Origin: Phenylobacterium kunshanense
GTDB lineage: Bacteria; Pseudomonadota; Alphaproteobacteria; Caulobacterales; Caulobacteraceae
NCBI RefSeq assembly: GCF_003254525.1
Contig: NZ_QFYS01000003.1
Span: 310,001 to 374,000 of the forward strand
DNA length: 64,000 bases
Direction of reading: 5' to 3'
Positions 9,076 through 18,451 of this stretch are shown here, one piece after another. Position 1 is the stretch's first letter. Each line of letters starts with the position of its first letter. The translations under genes and the position numbers were made by a program. The notes beneath the pieces are model-generated. The model ran no database searches, was not told the DNA's origin, and saw only the letters and a program-made list of their open reading frames with translations.

Positions 9076-9587
9076 CCGCAGGCGGCATGCGCGGACTCTC
9101 GCCCTGGCGCTGGCTCGGCGCGCCGATGATGCTGGTCATGGGGGCGAGCTTCCTGTTCGCTATTCCCCTGCGCTTCTGGGGCCTGGGCCTGCCCGAACCA
9201 CTGTTCGCGATGCCGGTCGTGTTCGCGTGGGCGGTGATCCGACCGTCCATGCTGGCGCCGATCTGCGTGATGATCCTGGGACTCTACCTGGATCTCCTCT
9301 GGGGAACGCCCTTCGGCCTCTGGGCCGTCTGCCTCCTTTTGCCCTATGGCGTGGTCCTGGGCGGACGCGCGATGCTGGCAGGGCAGAGCCGGCTGATGAT
9401 GTGGCTCTGGTATGGCGCGGCCACGGGACTCAGCATGGGCGCAGGCTACCTCTTCACGATGCTCCACACGCAGGGCGCGCCGAGCCCGTTTCCGATCGGC
9501 TGGCAGTTTCTGGCGACGGTCGTCCTGTATCCTGTCGCCGACAGGCTGATCGAACTGTTCGAGGACGCCGACGTGAGGTTCCGCTGA
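9072..9587 (+). CDS. mreD: Rod shape-determining protein MreD
   Basis: A 171-residue membrane protein with five to six hydrophobic helices sits in the usual MreD position between mreC and mrdA. The helix containing MILGLYLDLLWGTPFGLWA has the conserved D-LWGTPFG pattern of the family. The start chosen is GTG at 9072, within the mreC stop (GTGA), giving coupled translation; an ATG at 9087 is an alternative five codons later. Its exact role is unknown, but it is required for the elongasome in rods. Confidence 0.9.
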   Translation: MTAGGMRGLSPWRWLGAPMMLVMGASFLFAIPLRFWGLGLPEPLFAMPVVFAWAVIRPSMLAPICVMILGLYLDLLWGTPFGLWAVCLLLPYGVVLGGRAMLAGQSRLMMWLWYGAATGLSMGAGYLFTMLHTQGAPSPFPIGWQFLATVVLYPVADRLIELFEDADVRFR

Positions 9588-9594
9588 GCCGCCC

Positions 9595-11613
9595 ATGACG
9601 CAACCCGCCATCTTCTTCGAGGAGGTCAACGAACGGCAGGGGGTATTCCACCGCCGGGCGATCCTGCTCGGAGCCTTTGCGGGGTTGGGTATCGGGGCGC
9701 TGGGCGCGCGCCTGGCCTATCTCCAGCTCCTGGAGACCCAGCGCTACGAGAAGCTCGCCACGTCCAACCAGTTCAACTTCAAGCTGGCCCCGGCGCCGCG
9801 AGGCGTGATCGTCGATCGCAACGGGGCGATCCTGGCCGCCAACCGGCCGAACTTCCGTCTCATGGTGGCGCGCGACAAGGACGTCGATCCCGAGGCGACC
9901 CTCAAGACGCTGGCCAACTACGTACCGCTGGACGACGCGCGCCAGCGCCGGCTGCTGCGCGACATCAACAGCGCGCCGAAGCGCGCGCCGGTCTCCGTCA
10001 TGGAGGACATGAGCTGGGAACAGTTCTCGGCCATCAGTGTCCGTTCGCCGGAACTGCCGGGGGTGACCGCCGACATGGGCGAGGTCCGGGTCTACCCCCA
10101 TGGCGGAGCCTTCGCGCACGTCATTGGGTACGTGGCCAAGGTCAACAAGGAAGACATCGACAAGACGCCCAATCCCGAGCCCATCATGCTCCATCCCGGT
10201 TTCAGGATCGGCAAGCAGGGGGTCGAGAAGGCGCTCGATCTTCAATTGCGCGGGCGCCCTGGAGCCAAGAAGGTCGAGGTCGACGCCAACGGGCGCGAAG
10301 TGCGTCACGACGAGGCCGGCGACATTCCGCCCGTTCCCGGCGAGGAGGTGCAACTCACCCTCGACGTCGACATCCAGAACCGGGCCCTCGAGGTGTTTGG
10401 GGAGGAGAGCGGCGGGGCGGTCATGATGGACTGCCGGACCGGCGACATCCTGTGCATGACCTCTGCGCCGTCGTTCGACGCCAACCGCTTCGTCCGCGGC
10501 CTGACCGGCGCGGAGTATCGGGCGTTGGCCGGCTATGAGCGCAAGCCGCTGCTCGACAAGTGTCTTTCGGGCCTCTACCCGCCCGGCTCCACCTTCAAGA
10601 CCATGACCGCGCTGGCGATCCTGGCGGCTGGCATCAGCCCGGAGGAACGGGTCGGCTGCGGCGGCGGCATGCAGTTCGGCGGCCGCTTCTTTCACTGTCA
10701 TAAGCGCGGCGGACACGGATCGCAGAACCTGCACGAGGCGATCAAGAACTCGTGCGACACCTATTTCTACGCCATGTCGCTGCGCGTCGGTCCCGACCGG
10801 ATCGCGCAGGCGGCGCGCGCCTTCGGGCTCGGCCAGACCTTCGACATCGGCATTCCCGGCCAGAAGAAGGGGACTGTCCCGGACCAGGCCTGGAAGAAGC
10901 GCTACTTCAGCAAGAACAAGGCGATGCAGCCGTGGTGGCCAGGCGAGAACCTCTCCTACGCCATCGGCCAGGGCTATCTGCAGGTGAACTGCCTGCAGCT
11001 CGCGGTGATGACCGCGCGGCTGGCGAACGCTGACTACAAGGCCCTGAACCCGCGGTTGATCAAGTCCGTGGGCGGAAAGGAATGGCCGCGTGGCTCCGAT
11101 GTGCCCGACCTGCCTTTCCCGCGGGAGCACGTCGACCGCGTTCGCGCCGGCATGGCCGCGGTGACCGACCAGTCCCAGGGCGGCACCGCCTGGCGCACCA
11201 GCCAGCTCGGCTTGGGTGACATCCTGATGGCCGGCAAGACCGGCACAGCCCAGGTGCGGAACTACGACAAGGGTGGCTCGCGGGGTAAGGGGGGAACCTG
11301 GTCCCTGCGCGACCATGGCCTGTTCGTGGCCTTCGCCCCGCTCGACGCGCCACGCTATGCGCTGGCGGTGATCGTCCAGCACGGCATGGGCGGTTCGACA
11401 GCCGCCGCGCCCCGCGCGCGGGAGATCATGCGCACGGCGTTGCTCAAGGATCCGGAGCTCGTCTCCCGGATCCAGAAGCCGCTGCCGATGCCGGAGATCG
11501 AGCCGGACCTGGAGTTGGACACCGTGCCCGACACGCCCGTGATGGCGCCGCAGAATACGCCGACGCCGACGGCCGGCCCGGCGCCGCCCCGACGCGATGG
11601 AGGTCCGACTTGA
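9595..11613 (+). CDS. mrdA: Penicillin-binding protein 2 (elongasome transpeptidase)
   Basis: This 672-residue class B PBP cross-links peptidoglycan during side-wall growth. A single membrane anchor lies near residues 23-42, followed by the pedestal domain with ANRPNFRLM and a transpeptidase domain. The active-site motifs are visible: STFK (SxxK) in PPGSTFKTM near residue 333, SCD in KNSCDTYFY as the second motif, and KTG in AGKTGTAQV near 547. The C-terminal 50 residues are a Pro/Thr-rich tail beyond the usual end. It overlaps rodA by four bases (TTGA), matching the obligate PBP2-RodA pairing. Confidence 0.97.
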   Translation: MTQPAIFFEEVNERQGVFHRRAILLGAFAGLGIGALGARLAYLQLLETQRYEKLATSNQFNFKLAPAPRGVIVDRNGAILAANRPNFRLMVARDKDVDPEATLKTLANYVPLDDARQRRLLRDINSAPKRAPVSVMEDMSWEQFSAISVRSPELPGVTADMGEVRVYPHGGAFAHVIGYVAKVNKEDIDKTPNPEPIMLHPGFRIGKQGVEKALDLQLRGRPGAKKVEVDANGREVRHDEAGDIPPVPGEEVQLTLDVDIQNRALEVFGEESGGAVMMDCRTGDILCMTSAPSFDANRFVRGLTGAEYRALAGYERKPLLDKCLSGLYPPGSTFKTMTALAILAAGISPEERVGCGGGMQFGGRFFHCHKRGGHGSQNLHEAIKNSCDTYFYAMSLRVGPDRIAQAARAFGLGQTFDIGIPGQKKGTVPDQAWKKRYFSKNKAMQPWWPGENLSYAIGQGYLQVNCLQLAVMTARLANADYKALNPRLIKSVGGKEWPRGSDVPDLPFPREHVDRVRAGMAAVTDQSQGGTAWRTSQLGLGDILMAGKTGTAQVRNYDKGGSRGKGGTWSLRDHGLFVAFAPLDAPRYALAVIVQHGMGGSTAAAPRAREIMRTALLKDPELVSRIQKPLPMPEIEPDLELDTVPDTPVMAPQNTPTPTAGPAPPRRDGGPT

Positions 11614-12764
11614 CCGTCTCCGCCCTTACGCGGCCCGGTGAGCGCGATCGCCTGATCGTCAAGCTGGCCGAACTGGACTGGGTATTCATCCTGGCCCTCT
11701 GCCTGATCGCGGGCGCCGGCGGGCTGATGCTGTTTTCCATCGCCGGGTCGTCGTGGACGCCCTGGGCGATCAATCACGTCAGCCGGTTCCTGATCTGCCT
11801 CCTGATGCTGATCGGGCTCGCGATGATCGACGTGCGGGTCTGGTTCGCCCTGGCCTATCCGATCTACGGCGTTGGCCTGCTGCTGCTCGTGGCGGTCGAG
11901 TTGGTCGGCGATACGCGGCTTGGCGCGCAGCGATGGCTCTCCATCGGCGGATTCAGCTTCCAGCCTTCCGAGATCATGAAACTGGGGATCGTGCTGGCTT
12001 TGGCGCGACTCTACCATGGCGTCTCGGCCGAGAAGGCGCGGCTCTCATGGTGGCTGCTGGTTCCGGCCTTGATGATCTTCCTGCCGGTGCTGCTCGTGGC
12101 CCACCAGCCGGACCTCGGCACGGCCATGCTGATCCTGATGACCGGGGCGGCGATCGTCGTGCTCGCCGGACTGTCTTGGAAGATCATCGGCGCCGCCGTG
12201 GCGGCGTTCCTGGCGATCGTGCCGCCGTTCGTGATGTTCGTGATGCACGACTACCAGCGCCAGCGCGTGCTCACCTTCCTGGATCCCGAAAGCGATCCTT
12301 CCGGCTCGGGCTACCACATCCTGCAATCGATGATCGCCCTGGGTTCGGGCGGGCTTCTCGGCAAGGGCTATGGGCTCGGCTCGCAGAGCCAGCTCAACTT
12401 CCTGCCCGAAAAGCAGACCGACTTCATCTTCGCGACCCTGGCCGAGGAGTTCGGCTTCGTGGGCTGCGTCTCGGTCCTGATCCTCTACGCGGCGGTGATC
12501 TTCATGGCCCTGCGCACGGCCTACCTCAGCCACAGCCACTTCGGCCGCCTGGCCGCCGCGGGGACGACCGCAACCTTCACGCTCTACGTGCTGATCAACG
12601 GCGCCATGGTGATGGGCCTCGCGCCGGTCGTCGGCGTGCCCATGCCCATGCTGAGCTACGGCGGCACAGTGATGCTCACCGTGATGATCGGCTTCGGCCT
12701 GGTGCAGTCCGTCCGCGTGCACCGCTACGCGGAGGTGACAAGCGGCAAGGGCAGCTTCGTCTGA
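11610..12764 (+). CDS. rodA: Rod shape-determining protein RodA (SEDS peptidoglycan glycosyltransferase)
   Basis: This 384-residue SEDS protein polymerises lipid II into glycan strands together with PBP2. It has about ten membrane helices and the family segments HQPDLGTAML and LPEKQTDFIFATLAEEFGF, where acidic residues needed for activity lie. It starts with TTG at 11610, set by a GGAGG ribosome-binding site inside the end of mrdA; the four-base overlap implies translational coupling. It ends the shape operon and converges on the gene at 12771-13277 with six bases between them. Confidence 0.96.
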   Translation: MTVSALTRPGERDRLIVKLAELDWVFILALCLIAGAGGLMLFSIAGSSWTPWAINHVSRFLICLLMLIGLAMIDVRVWFALAYPIYGVGLLLLVAVELVGDTRLGAQRWLSIGGFSFQPSEIMKLGIVLALARLYHGVSAEKARLSWWLLVPALMIFLPVLLVAHQPDLGTAMLILMTGAAIVVLAGLSWKIIGAAVAAFLAIVPPFVMFVMHDYQRQRVLTFLDPESDPSGSGYHILQSMIALGSGGLLGKGYGLGSQSQLNFLPEKQTDFIFATLAEEFGFVGCVSVLILYAAVIFMALRTAYLSHSHFGRLAAAGTTATFTLYVLINGAMVMGLAPVVGVPMPMLSYGGTVMLTVMIGFGLVQSVRVHRYAEVTSGKGSFV

Positions 12765-12770
12765 GGAGTC

Positions 12771-13277
12771 TCAGTCTTCCAGGCGCAGCAGATTCTTGAC
12801 GATCAGGCAGCCTGTCTTGCCGATCGGGGTGAGGGCCGCGTTGCTGTTAGCCGTTGTCGGATCTTCGTAGAGACTCGCCCCGCCAAAGTCAGAATAGAAT
12901 TTCCAGGCCTTGAAGGTTGTGTCCCGAAGCTGCGCGCAGGTCTGGTTCGGGACGATGAAGACATGGGTAAGGGTGACATTGAAGCCGCCGCCAACCGTCT
13001 TCACGGCGGAGACGGTGGCGATGCCATGGCCGTCTGTGAAGGATTGGGACGTCATGGCGGTGGCCATCTCGGTGTTCGGTTTCGCCGCCGACCAGAGGCC
13101 GAGGTAGGCGTAGTCCTCCTCCTCGTGAACGAACTTCACGATCTCCCCCATGGCGTCCGCGCAGTCCTGGAAGCCGGCCGCGTAGATATCCTTTAGCGCC
13201 TGGACCTTTGGGGGCGCGCCATGGGCCGGCGCCGCGATCGCGGCGCCGGCGAGTGCGATGACGAATGGGCGGTACAT
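12771..13277 (-). CDS. Secreted hypothetical protein
   Basis: The 168-residue product begins with a clear signal peptide (MYRPFVIALAGAAIAAPAHGAP, probable cleavage after AHG), so it should be periplasmic or secreted. The mature part has three cysteines, in FQDCADAM, NQTCAQLR and KTGCLIV. I do not recognise a family. It is monocistronic and faces rodA tail to tail. Confidence 0.7.
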   Translation of the reverse strand: MYRPFVIALAGAAIAAPAHGAPPKVQALKDIYAAGFQDCADAMGEIVKFVHEEEDYAYLGLWSAAKPNTEMATAMTSQSFTDGHGIATVSAVKTVGGGFNVTLTHVFIVPNQTCAQLRDTTFKAWKFYSDFGGASLYEDPTTANSNAALTPIGKTGCLIVKNLLRLED

Positions 13278-13378
13278 ATGAGACTCCCCGAAAGCTTAGC
13301 AATGAGAGCTAGAGCGTTCGCGATGCCCGTCAAGCGGGTAGTCGGAAAGAGATTGTTGTCGAAGTTGAGCGGCGTGGA

Positions 13379-14371
13379 TCAGATCCGCAGCGCCTGGTCC
13401 GTCGCCCGCACCAGTGCGTCGACGATGCCGGGCTCGGTGGAGGCGTGGCCTGCGTCCCAGACCACCTCGAAGCGTGCCTGAGGCCATGCCGACTTGAGCC
13501 GCCAGGCGCTCTCCATGGGCGTCACCACGTCGAACCGGCCCTGGACGATCCAGCCCGGGATGTTCGCCAGGCGGTGGGCGTTCTTGATGATCCAGTCGTG
13601 CTCCGGGAAGAAGCCGCCGTTGACGAAGAAGTGGCACTCGATCCGGGCGAAAGCGATGGCGAAGTCGATCTCGTTGAACTTCGACGGTCGGGCCTCCGGG
13701 CCGCGGATGGAGATGGTGTCGCCCTCCCACTGGCTCCAGGCGGCGGCCGCCTCGGCCTGGACGCGCCGGTCGGGATGGACCAGCCGCTTGTGGTAGGCGG
13801 CCATCATGTCACCGCGCTCTTCCGCGGGGATCGGGGCGCAGAAGCGCTGCCACGCGTCCGGGAACAGCATCGACGCGCCGTCCTGGTAGAACCATCGCAG
13901 CTCGCGCTCGGTCAGCAGGAAGATGCCACGCAGGACGAGGCTCTCGACCCGCTCGGGATGCTTGATGGCGTAGGCGAGGGCGAGGGTTGAGCCCCAGGAG
14001 CCGCCGAACACGCACCACTTCTCGACGCCCAGGTGTTCGCGGAGGCGCTCGATGTCCTCGATCAGCGACCAGGTGGTGTTGTCGTCCAGGCTGGCGTTCG
14101 GGCGGCTCTTGCCGCATCCGCGCTGGTCGAACAGGGCCATTCGCCACTTCGCCGGGTCGAAGAAGCGACGCATCGTCGGGTTGATCGCCCCGCCAGGGCC
14201 GCCGTGCAGGATGACGCACGGCTTGCCGTTCGGATTGCCGCATTCCTCGTAGAAAATCTCATGCGGGCCCCCCGTCGACAGATAGCCGCTGGCGAACGGC
14301 TCGTTGTCGGGGAACAGGCCACGCCGATGGGAGGAGCCGGAAACGCCGGGCGGCGGGGTGTTTCTTTCCAT
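13379..14371 (-). CDS. pip: Proline iminopeptidase
   Basis: This 330-residue alpha/beta hydrolase of peptidase family S33 releases N-terminal proline from peptides. Visible features are the oxyanion segment LHGGPGGAINP near residue 55, the nucleophile elbow GGSWGSTLAL near residue 125, and a C-terminal catalytic aspartate and histidine in QGRFDVVTP and VWDAGHAS. Length is normal for bacterial Pip. The gene lies eight bases downstream of the epoxide-hydrolase-like gene on the same strand and is probably co-transcribed with it. Confidence 0.93.
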   Translation of the reverse strand: MERNTPPPGVSGSSHRRGLFPDNEPFASGYLSTGGPHEIFYEECGNPNGKPCVILHGGPGGAINPTMRRFFDPAKWRMALFDQRGCGKSRPNASLDDNTTWSLIEDIERLREHLGVEKWCVFGGSWGSTLALAYAIKHPERVESLVLRGIFLLTERELRWFYQDGASMLFPDAWQRFCAPIPAEERGDMMAAYHKRLVHPDRRVQAEAAAAWSQWEGDTISIRGPEARPSKFNEIDFAIAFARIECHFFVNGGFFPEHDWIIKNAHRLANIPGWIVQGRFDVVTPMESAWRLKSAWPQARFEVVWDAGHASTEPGIVDALVRATDQALRI

Positions 14372-14379
14372 GCGCCCTT

Positions 14380-15372
14380 CTACTTCGGGAAGCGCCTGTC
14401 CAGCCAGTCCAGCATGAGGCGGTTCACGTCATCCGGCTTTTCCTGCTGCGTCCAGTGGCCGGACCCTCGGACCATGTGCGTCTCCAGGTCGCCGATGAAG
14501 TGGACCATCGGCTCGGCCATCTCGGGCGAGAGCACGGCGTCCAGTTCGGCGGTGATCATCAGGCAGGGCAGGTTGTCGATGCGTGTCGGGAGCGTCTCGG
14601 CCCGCTGCCAGTTGCGGGTGAAATTGCGGTACCAGCTCACCGGTCCGAAGAAGCCGCCCTCTCGGAAGGCGTCGGCGAAGACCGCCAGCTCGTCAGGCGC
14701 CAGCAGTTGCTCGGCGCCCGTCTTGCCGTCCCACAGCCGCAGCATGTCGCGGAAGGCGAATGTGGAGCCGCCGCCTTCGCCCGACAGCCCGCCGCCCGCC
14801 GTCGCCGCTGGGGCGGCCGGTCGGCGCATGAAGAAGCGCATGGTCTTGGCGGTGTCTTCGCCCAGCACGGCCTCTGGCTCGTCCGGGTTCTGGAACCAGA
14901 CGATGTACATGTCGGGGCCAAACCGATTGCGCATGATCGCTATGGGATCGGCGGGCGCGCGGGGGATGAAGGGCGTGTTGAGGCCGATGACGCCGGCGAC
15001 GCGCGACGGATGTATCAGGGGCATCTGCCAGGCGACGATGCCGCCCCAGTCGTGGCCGACGAAGATCGCCTTGTGGACGCCGAGTTGATCGAGCAGCGCG
15101 GCAAGATCGCCGGTCAGATGGTCGATGTCGTAGTCGGTGACGTTCGAGGGCTTGGACGACAGGCCATAGCCCCGCTGGTCGGGCGCGATAACCCATCGGC
15201 CGGCGTCGCCAAGCGCCTTGATCTGATGACGCCAGGAGAACGCGAGTTCGGGAAAGCCGTGGCACAGCACGATCGGCACGCCTTCGCGCGGACCCGCCTC
15301 GTACCAGGCCAGCTCGATCCCGTTCACGTTCGCCCGCCGGACCGGCGGCATCATGGTCTCCAGCGCCGACAT
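14380..15372 (-). CDS. Epoxide-hydrolase-like alpha/beta hydrolase
   Basis: The 330-residue product has the oxyanion motif HGFPELAFSWRHQ, a nucleophile elbow GHDWGGIVAW with aspartate at the nucleophile position, and a late histidine in GSGHWTQQE. Aspartate in the elbow is the mark of epoxide hydrolases and haloalkane dehalogenases rather than esterases. The HGFPE motif favours the soluble epoxide hydrolase branch, which opens epoxides to diols. The natural substrate is unknown. It is the first of two adjacent hydrolase genes with pip. Confidence 0.82.
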   Translation of the reverse strand: MSALETMMPPVRRANVNGIELAWYEAGPREGVPIVLCHGFPELAFSWRHQIKALGDAGRWVIAPDQRGYGLSSKPSNVTDYDIDHLTGDLAALLDQLGVHKAIFVGHDWGGIVAWQMPLIHPSRVAGVIGLNTPFIPRAPADPIAIMRNRFGPDMYIVWFQNPDEPEAVLGEDTAKTMRFFMRRPAAPAATAGGGLSGEGGGSTFAFRDMLRLWDGKTGAEQLLAPDELAVFADAFREGGFFGPVSWYRNFTRNWQRAETLPTRIDNLPCLMITAELDAVLSPEMAEPMVHFIGDLETHMVRGSGHWTQQEKPDDVNRLMLDWLDRRFPK

Positions 15373-15454
15373 TCATCCCTCCTCGCTACGGTCGCCCGGT
15401 GGCTCGCGTTTTGGGGTTCCCCCACACCGGCGCCACCAGTAGGGCATAGGCGCC

Positions 15455-16669
15455 GTGACGTCCGCCAAAGAGTCTCCCGCCACACCGCCGTCGACGCCCT
15501 GGGGCATGGTCGTCCTCCTGGGCTCGCTTACGGCCATGGGGCCATTGGCGATCGACATGTACCTGCCGAGCCTGCCCGCCATCGGGGCGGACCTCAGGGC
15601 CAGCAGCGCCGCGACGCAGTCCACCGTGGCCGCGTTCCTCGCCGGAATGGCGATCGGGCAGGTCTTCTACGGGCCGGCCTCCGATCGCCTGGGCCGTCGC
15701 GGACCCGTGCTGGTGGGCGTGGCCATCTTCATCGTCGCCTCTGTCGCCTGCGCTTTGGCGCCGTCGGTGGAGTGGCTGCTGGCCTCGCGGTTCGTCCAGG
15801 CGTTGGGCGCCTGCGCCGGTGCGGTCGTGTCCCGAGCCGTGGTGCGGGATCAGTTCGACCACACCGAGACGGCGCGCATGCTCAGCCTGATGATGCTGAT
15901 CATGGGGCTCGCGCCGATCCTGGCGCCGTTGCTCGGCGGGGTGCTCCTTGCGTTCGGCGGGTGGGAGCTGAACTTCTGGTTCATGGCCGCGTTCGGCGTC
16001 GCGGTGGGCTTGGCGGCTGTCCTGCGCCTGAAGGAATCCCGCTCGGAGGCGACGGCGCGGCAGGCCTCGCGGGAGAATCCGTTTCAGGCCTATTTCGCGC
16101 TGCTGCGTCAGCGTCGCCTGCTCGGCTATGCTCTGGCGGGGGCCCTGAACGGCGCGACGCTCTTCACCTACATCTCGAGCTCGCCGGGCCTGCTGATGGG
16201 GACGTATGGAATCTCCACGCAGGTGTTCCCCTGGTTGTTCGGGTTCAACGCCCTGGGGGTCATCGGAGCGGGCCAGGTCAACCGGCTCGTCCTTCGTCGC
16301 CTGACGCCAGATCAGGTGCTTGAACGCGCCAGCCTCGCGGCCCTGGCTTTCGCAACCCTGCTGGCCCTCGCGGCCGCCACCGGAATCGGCGAGCGCTGGA
16401 CGGTGCTGCCGCTGCTGTTCCTGCTGCTTTCCAGCTACGGCTTCATGCAGGGCAACACCATGGCTGGAGCGCTCAGCGTCGATCCCAATCGCGCCGGCTC
16501 GACCTCAGCGCTCCTCGGCGCGGCCTCCTTCGCCGCGGGGGCGTTGGCGGCGGCGGTCTCGGGCGCCTTCCAGGATGCAAGCGCGCGGCCCATGGCGTTC
16601 ACGATGCTGGTCGCCCTGGCCGGCTCGGCCCTGGCCCTTCGCACCCTGGCGCTGCCCAGGCGTGGCTAG
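15455..16669 (+). CDS. Bcr/CflA family multidrug efflux MFS transporter
   Basis: This 404-residue twelve-helix major facilitator protein belongs to the drug:H+ antiporter Bcr/CflA group. The first helix carries AIDMYLPSLPAIG, and the loop after helix 2 is YGPASDRLGRRGPVL, the MFS signature. It probably exports small toxic compounds across the inner membrane; the substrate range is not predictable. The start is GTG at 15455. Its stop overlaps the convergent DUF423 gene by four bases. Confidence 0.88.
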   Translation: MTSAKESPATPPSTPWGMVVLLGSLTAMGPLAIDMYLPSLPAIGADLRASSAATQSTVAAFLAGMAIGQVFYGPASDRLGRRGPVLVGVAIFIVASVACALAPSVEWLLASRFVQALGACAGAVVSRAVVRDQFDHTETARMLSLMMLIMGLAPILAPLLGGVLLAFGGWELNFWFMAAFGVAVGLAAVLRLKESRSEATARQASRENPFQAYFALLRQRRLLGYALAGALNGATLFTYISSSPGLLMGTYGISTQVFPWLFGFNALGVIGAGQVNRLVLRRLTPDQVLERASLAALAFATLLALAAATGIGERWTVLPLLFLLLSSYGFMQGNTMAGALSVDPNRAGSTSALLGAASFAAGALAAAVSGAFQDASARPMAFTMLVALAGSALALRTLALPRRG

Positions 16670-17046
16670 TCCTGGGGATCGACCCCTCGCGCGGCCCAGG
16701 CCAGCACACCCCAGCCGATCAGGAACAGCACGCCGCCGATCGGCGTGATCGCCCCCAGCCAGCGCGGCGCCCCCAGCGCCATGGCATAGAGGCTGCCCGA
16801 GAAGACCACCACGCCAGACAGGAAGAACGCCGGCGCCAGCCGCGCCCGCCGCGCGCCGATGTTCATGAAGGTCGCCGAGGCGAACGTGGCCATGGTGTGC
16901 ATGAAGCCATAGGTCGAACCGGTCCGCAGCCATTCCTGCGCCTTCGGGTCGGTCACTCCATGGGCGGCGAAGGCGCCGACGGCCACGGCGACGAACCCGC
17001 CGACCGCGGCCAGGGTCATCCAGTTGCGGCGGGTCCAGAACGTCAT
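16666..17046 (-). CDS. DUF423 family small membrane protein
   Basis: The 126-residue protein has four hydrophobic helices and the family pattern of an early AVGAFAAHGV followed by YGFMHTMA. DUF423 (YgdD-like) proteins are inner-membrane proteins of unknown function. The gene lies 16 bases after the barrel-like gene at 17063-17944 on the same strand and may be read through from the glycan operon, though its wide distribution argues against a pathway-specific role. Confidence 0.85.
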   Translation of the reverse strand: MTFWTRRNWMTLAAVGGFVAVAVGAFAAHGVTDPKAQEWLRTGSTYGFMHTMATFASATFMNIGARRARLAPAFFLSGVVVFSGSLYAMALGAPRWLGAITPIGGVLFLIGWGVLAWAARGVDPQD

Positions 17047-17062
17047 GGGATTGGGTTCGAGG

Positions 17063-17944
17063 CTAGGCGGCGACCGCAGCCCGTTTGGCGTCGGCTTCGC
17101 GGATCAGCGAGACGGTGCTCTCGATGTTGCCGCGGCTCGAAGCGCCGAACAGGATCGACTCGACATAGGGCTCGTTGACGACCCACTCGATGGCCTCGCG
17201 GGCCGGGATCGCGCCGGACGCCAGCACCGACATGGCGATCACGCGGGCCGGCCACTCGTCGGTGGCGCGGCGGTAGGCGTCGATGCCACCCGACATGCGG
17301 AAGGCGATCTTGTTCACGTTGGCGCAGACGATGGGGTTCTTGACCCCGACCTTGTCGAGCGCCGGCAGCAGCATAGGCAGGTTCATCGTGAAAAAGCCTG
17401 GCTCGGCGCCGTACTTCTTCTTCACGTGGTCGGCGAAAATCCGGAACGCGTCATAGTAGCCAAGGCCGAGGATCAGGTCCGTGACGACGTTCTGCAGGAA
17501 GATGATCGGGGTGTTCAGGCCCTCGAACGCCTTCATCTCGGCGTCGACGAGCAGAGTGGCCACGCTCTCCACGTCCTGGGTGAACAGCGCCTTGCTGCCG
17601 CGCATCATGGCGTCGATCAGGCCGCCGCTGGGCAGGAACTGCTTCAGCGCTTCGAACGGGCCAAGCTCGGTCATGGCGTTGGCGTATTTGTGGGCGTACG
17701 GCATCCCCGGATAGAAGCTGAAGCCGGCCCACTTCTCGGGTTCGCGCTTCACGATCTCGGTGACCTCGATCATCCGCTCATGGGTGGTGCACATGAAGCC
17801 GTGCACCCCGGCGCTGTGGGCGTAGTGCAGGACCTGCATGATCGCATCGATGTCCTGGAAGCGCATGAGCTGCTGTCGCGCCTTTTCCTCGGACATATGG
17901 TTCACGCCGAAGAACTGATTGTCGCCGAAGAAGATGCGATCCAT
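17063..17944 (-). CDS. Unrecognised TIM-barrel-like protein (possible aldo/keto-reductase relative)
   Basis: The 293-residue soluble protein opens with RIFFGDNQFFGVNHMSEEKA and closes with PYVESILFGASSRGNIEST. That ending resembles the C-terminal cofactor-binding phrase of aldo/keto reductases (GASS/T..N), and the alternating hydrophobic strands fit a barrel. The catalytic Asp-Tyr-Lys-His set of aldo/keto reductases is not evident, so an oxidoreductase role is uncertain. It lies six bases after the Alg13-like gene and seems to be the last pathway-specific gene of the operon, suggesting it acts on the same sugar or its carrier. The function is unknown. Confidence 0.6.
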   Translation of the reverse strand: MDRIFFGDNQFFGVNHMSEEKARQQLMRFQDIDAIMQVLHYAHSAGVHGFMCTTHERMIEVTEIVKREPEKWAGFSFYPGMPYAHKYANAMTELGPFEALKQFLPSGGLIDAMMRGSKALFTQDVESVATLLVDAEMKAFEGLNTPIIFLQNVVTDLILGLGYYDAFRIFADHVKKKYGAEPGFFTMNLPMLLPALDKVGVKNPIVCANVNKIAFRMSGGIDAYRRATDEWPARVIAMSVLASGAIPAREAIEWVVNEPYVESILFGASSRGNIESTVSLIREADAKRAAVAA

Positions 17945-17950
17945 CGGTCT

Positions 17951-18451
17951 CTAGTTCCTGATCGTGCGGCCGGTGCGGAGGAAGTCCGCGACCTTGGCGA
18001 TGAGAGCGGGTTGGGCGTGGGGCGAGATGCCCTCGGACGGCGCGAGCGGCTCAGCGAGCAGGCGCGTCATGGCGGCGTGCAGCGCCGGTACGTCGTCGAC
18101 GATCATCAGGCCCGGGGTGTGGCGGAAGCGGTCGGCCGTGTGCAACTGGTGATCGGTCGTGTGTTCCTTGAGCTCCGCCCGACGCGGCATCAGCAGCATC
18201 TGCTTGCGGATCTCGAGGCCCTGCAGGATCGATCCCATGCCGACGTGCGCGACGAAGAGCGTGCACTCTTCCAGACGGCGCCGATATTCCTGGTGCGGCA
18301 TCATCCGCACGAACGGCGCATGGCGCGGCTCGTAGGCGCCTTCGCCAATCTGGATGAAGACCTCTTCCTGCGGGTTCTGGGCGGCCCACTCGTCCACGGC
18401 CTGGACGAACCGGTCGAACGGCAGCATCGAGCCGACGGACGCGAAGATCAT
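17951..18451 (-). CDS. Alg13/PssE-like catalytic half of a split UDP-sugar glycosyltransferase
   Basis: The 166-residue product matches the C-terminal half of GT28/Alg13-type enzymes: start MIFASVGSMLPFDRFV, nucleotide-sugar motif VAHVGMGSILQGLEI, and the PRRAELKEHTTDHQ segment. In yeast Alg13-Alg14 and bacterial PssE-PssD, this half binds the UDP-sugar and needs a membrane-anchored partner. The ATG at 18451 overlaps the stop of the Alg14-like gene by four bases, so the two subunits are made together. A longer in-frame start further upstream is rejected because it would run deep into the partner gene. Confidence 0.88.
   Translation of the reverse strand: MIFASVGSMLPFDRFVQAVDEWAAQNPQEEVFIQIGEGAYEPRHAPFVRMMPHQEYRRRLEECTLFVAHVGMGSILQGLEIRKQMLLMPRRAELKEHTTDHQLHTADRFRHTPGLMIVDDVPALHAAMTRLLAEPLAPSEGISPHAQPALIAKVADFLRTGRTIRN

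Noticed and set aside
9454..11382. A 642-codon minus-strand frame opposite mrdA
   Set aside because: mrdA has all its catalytic motifs on the plus strand; the antisense frame is a compositional artefact.
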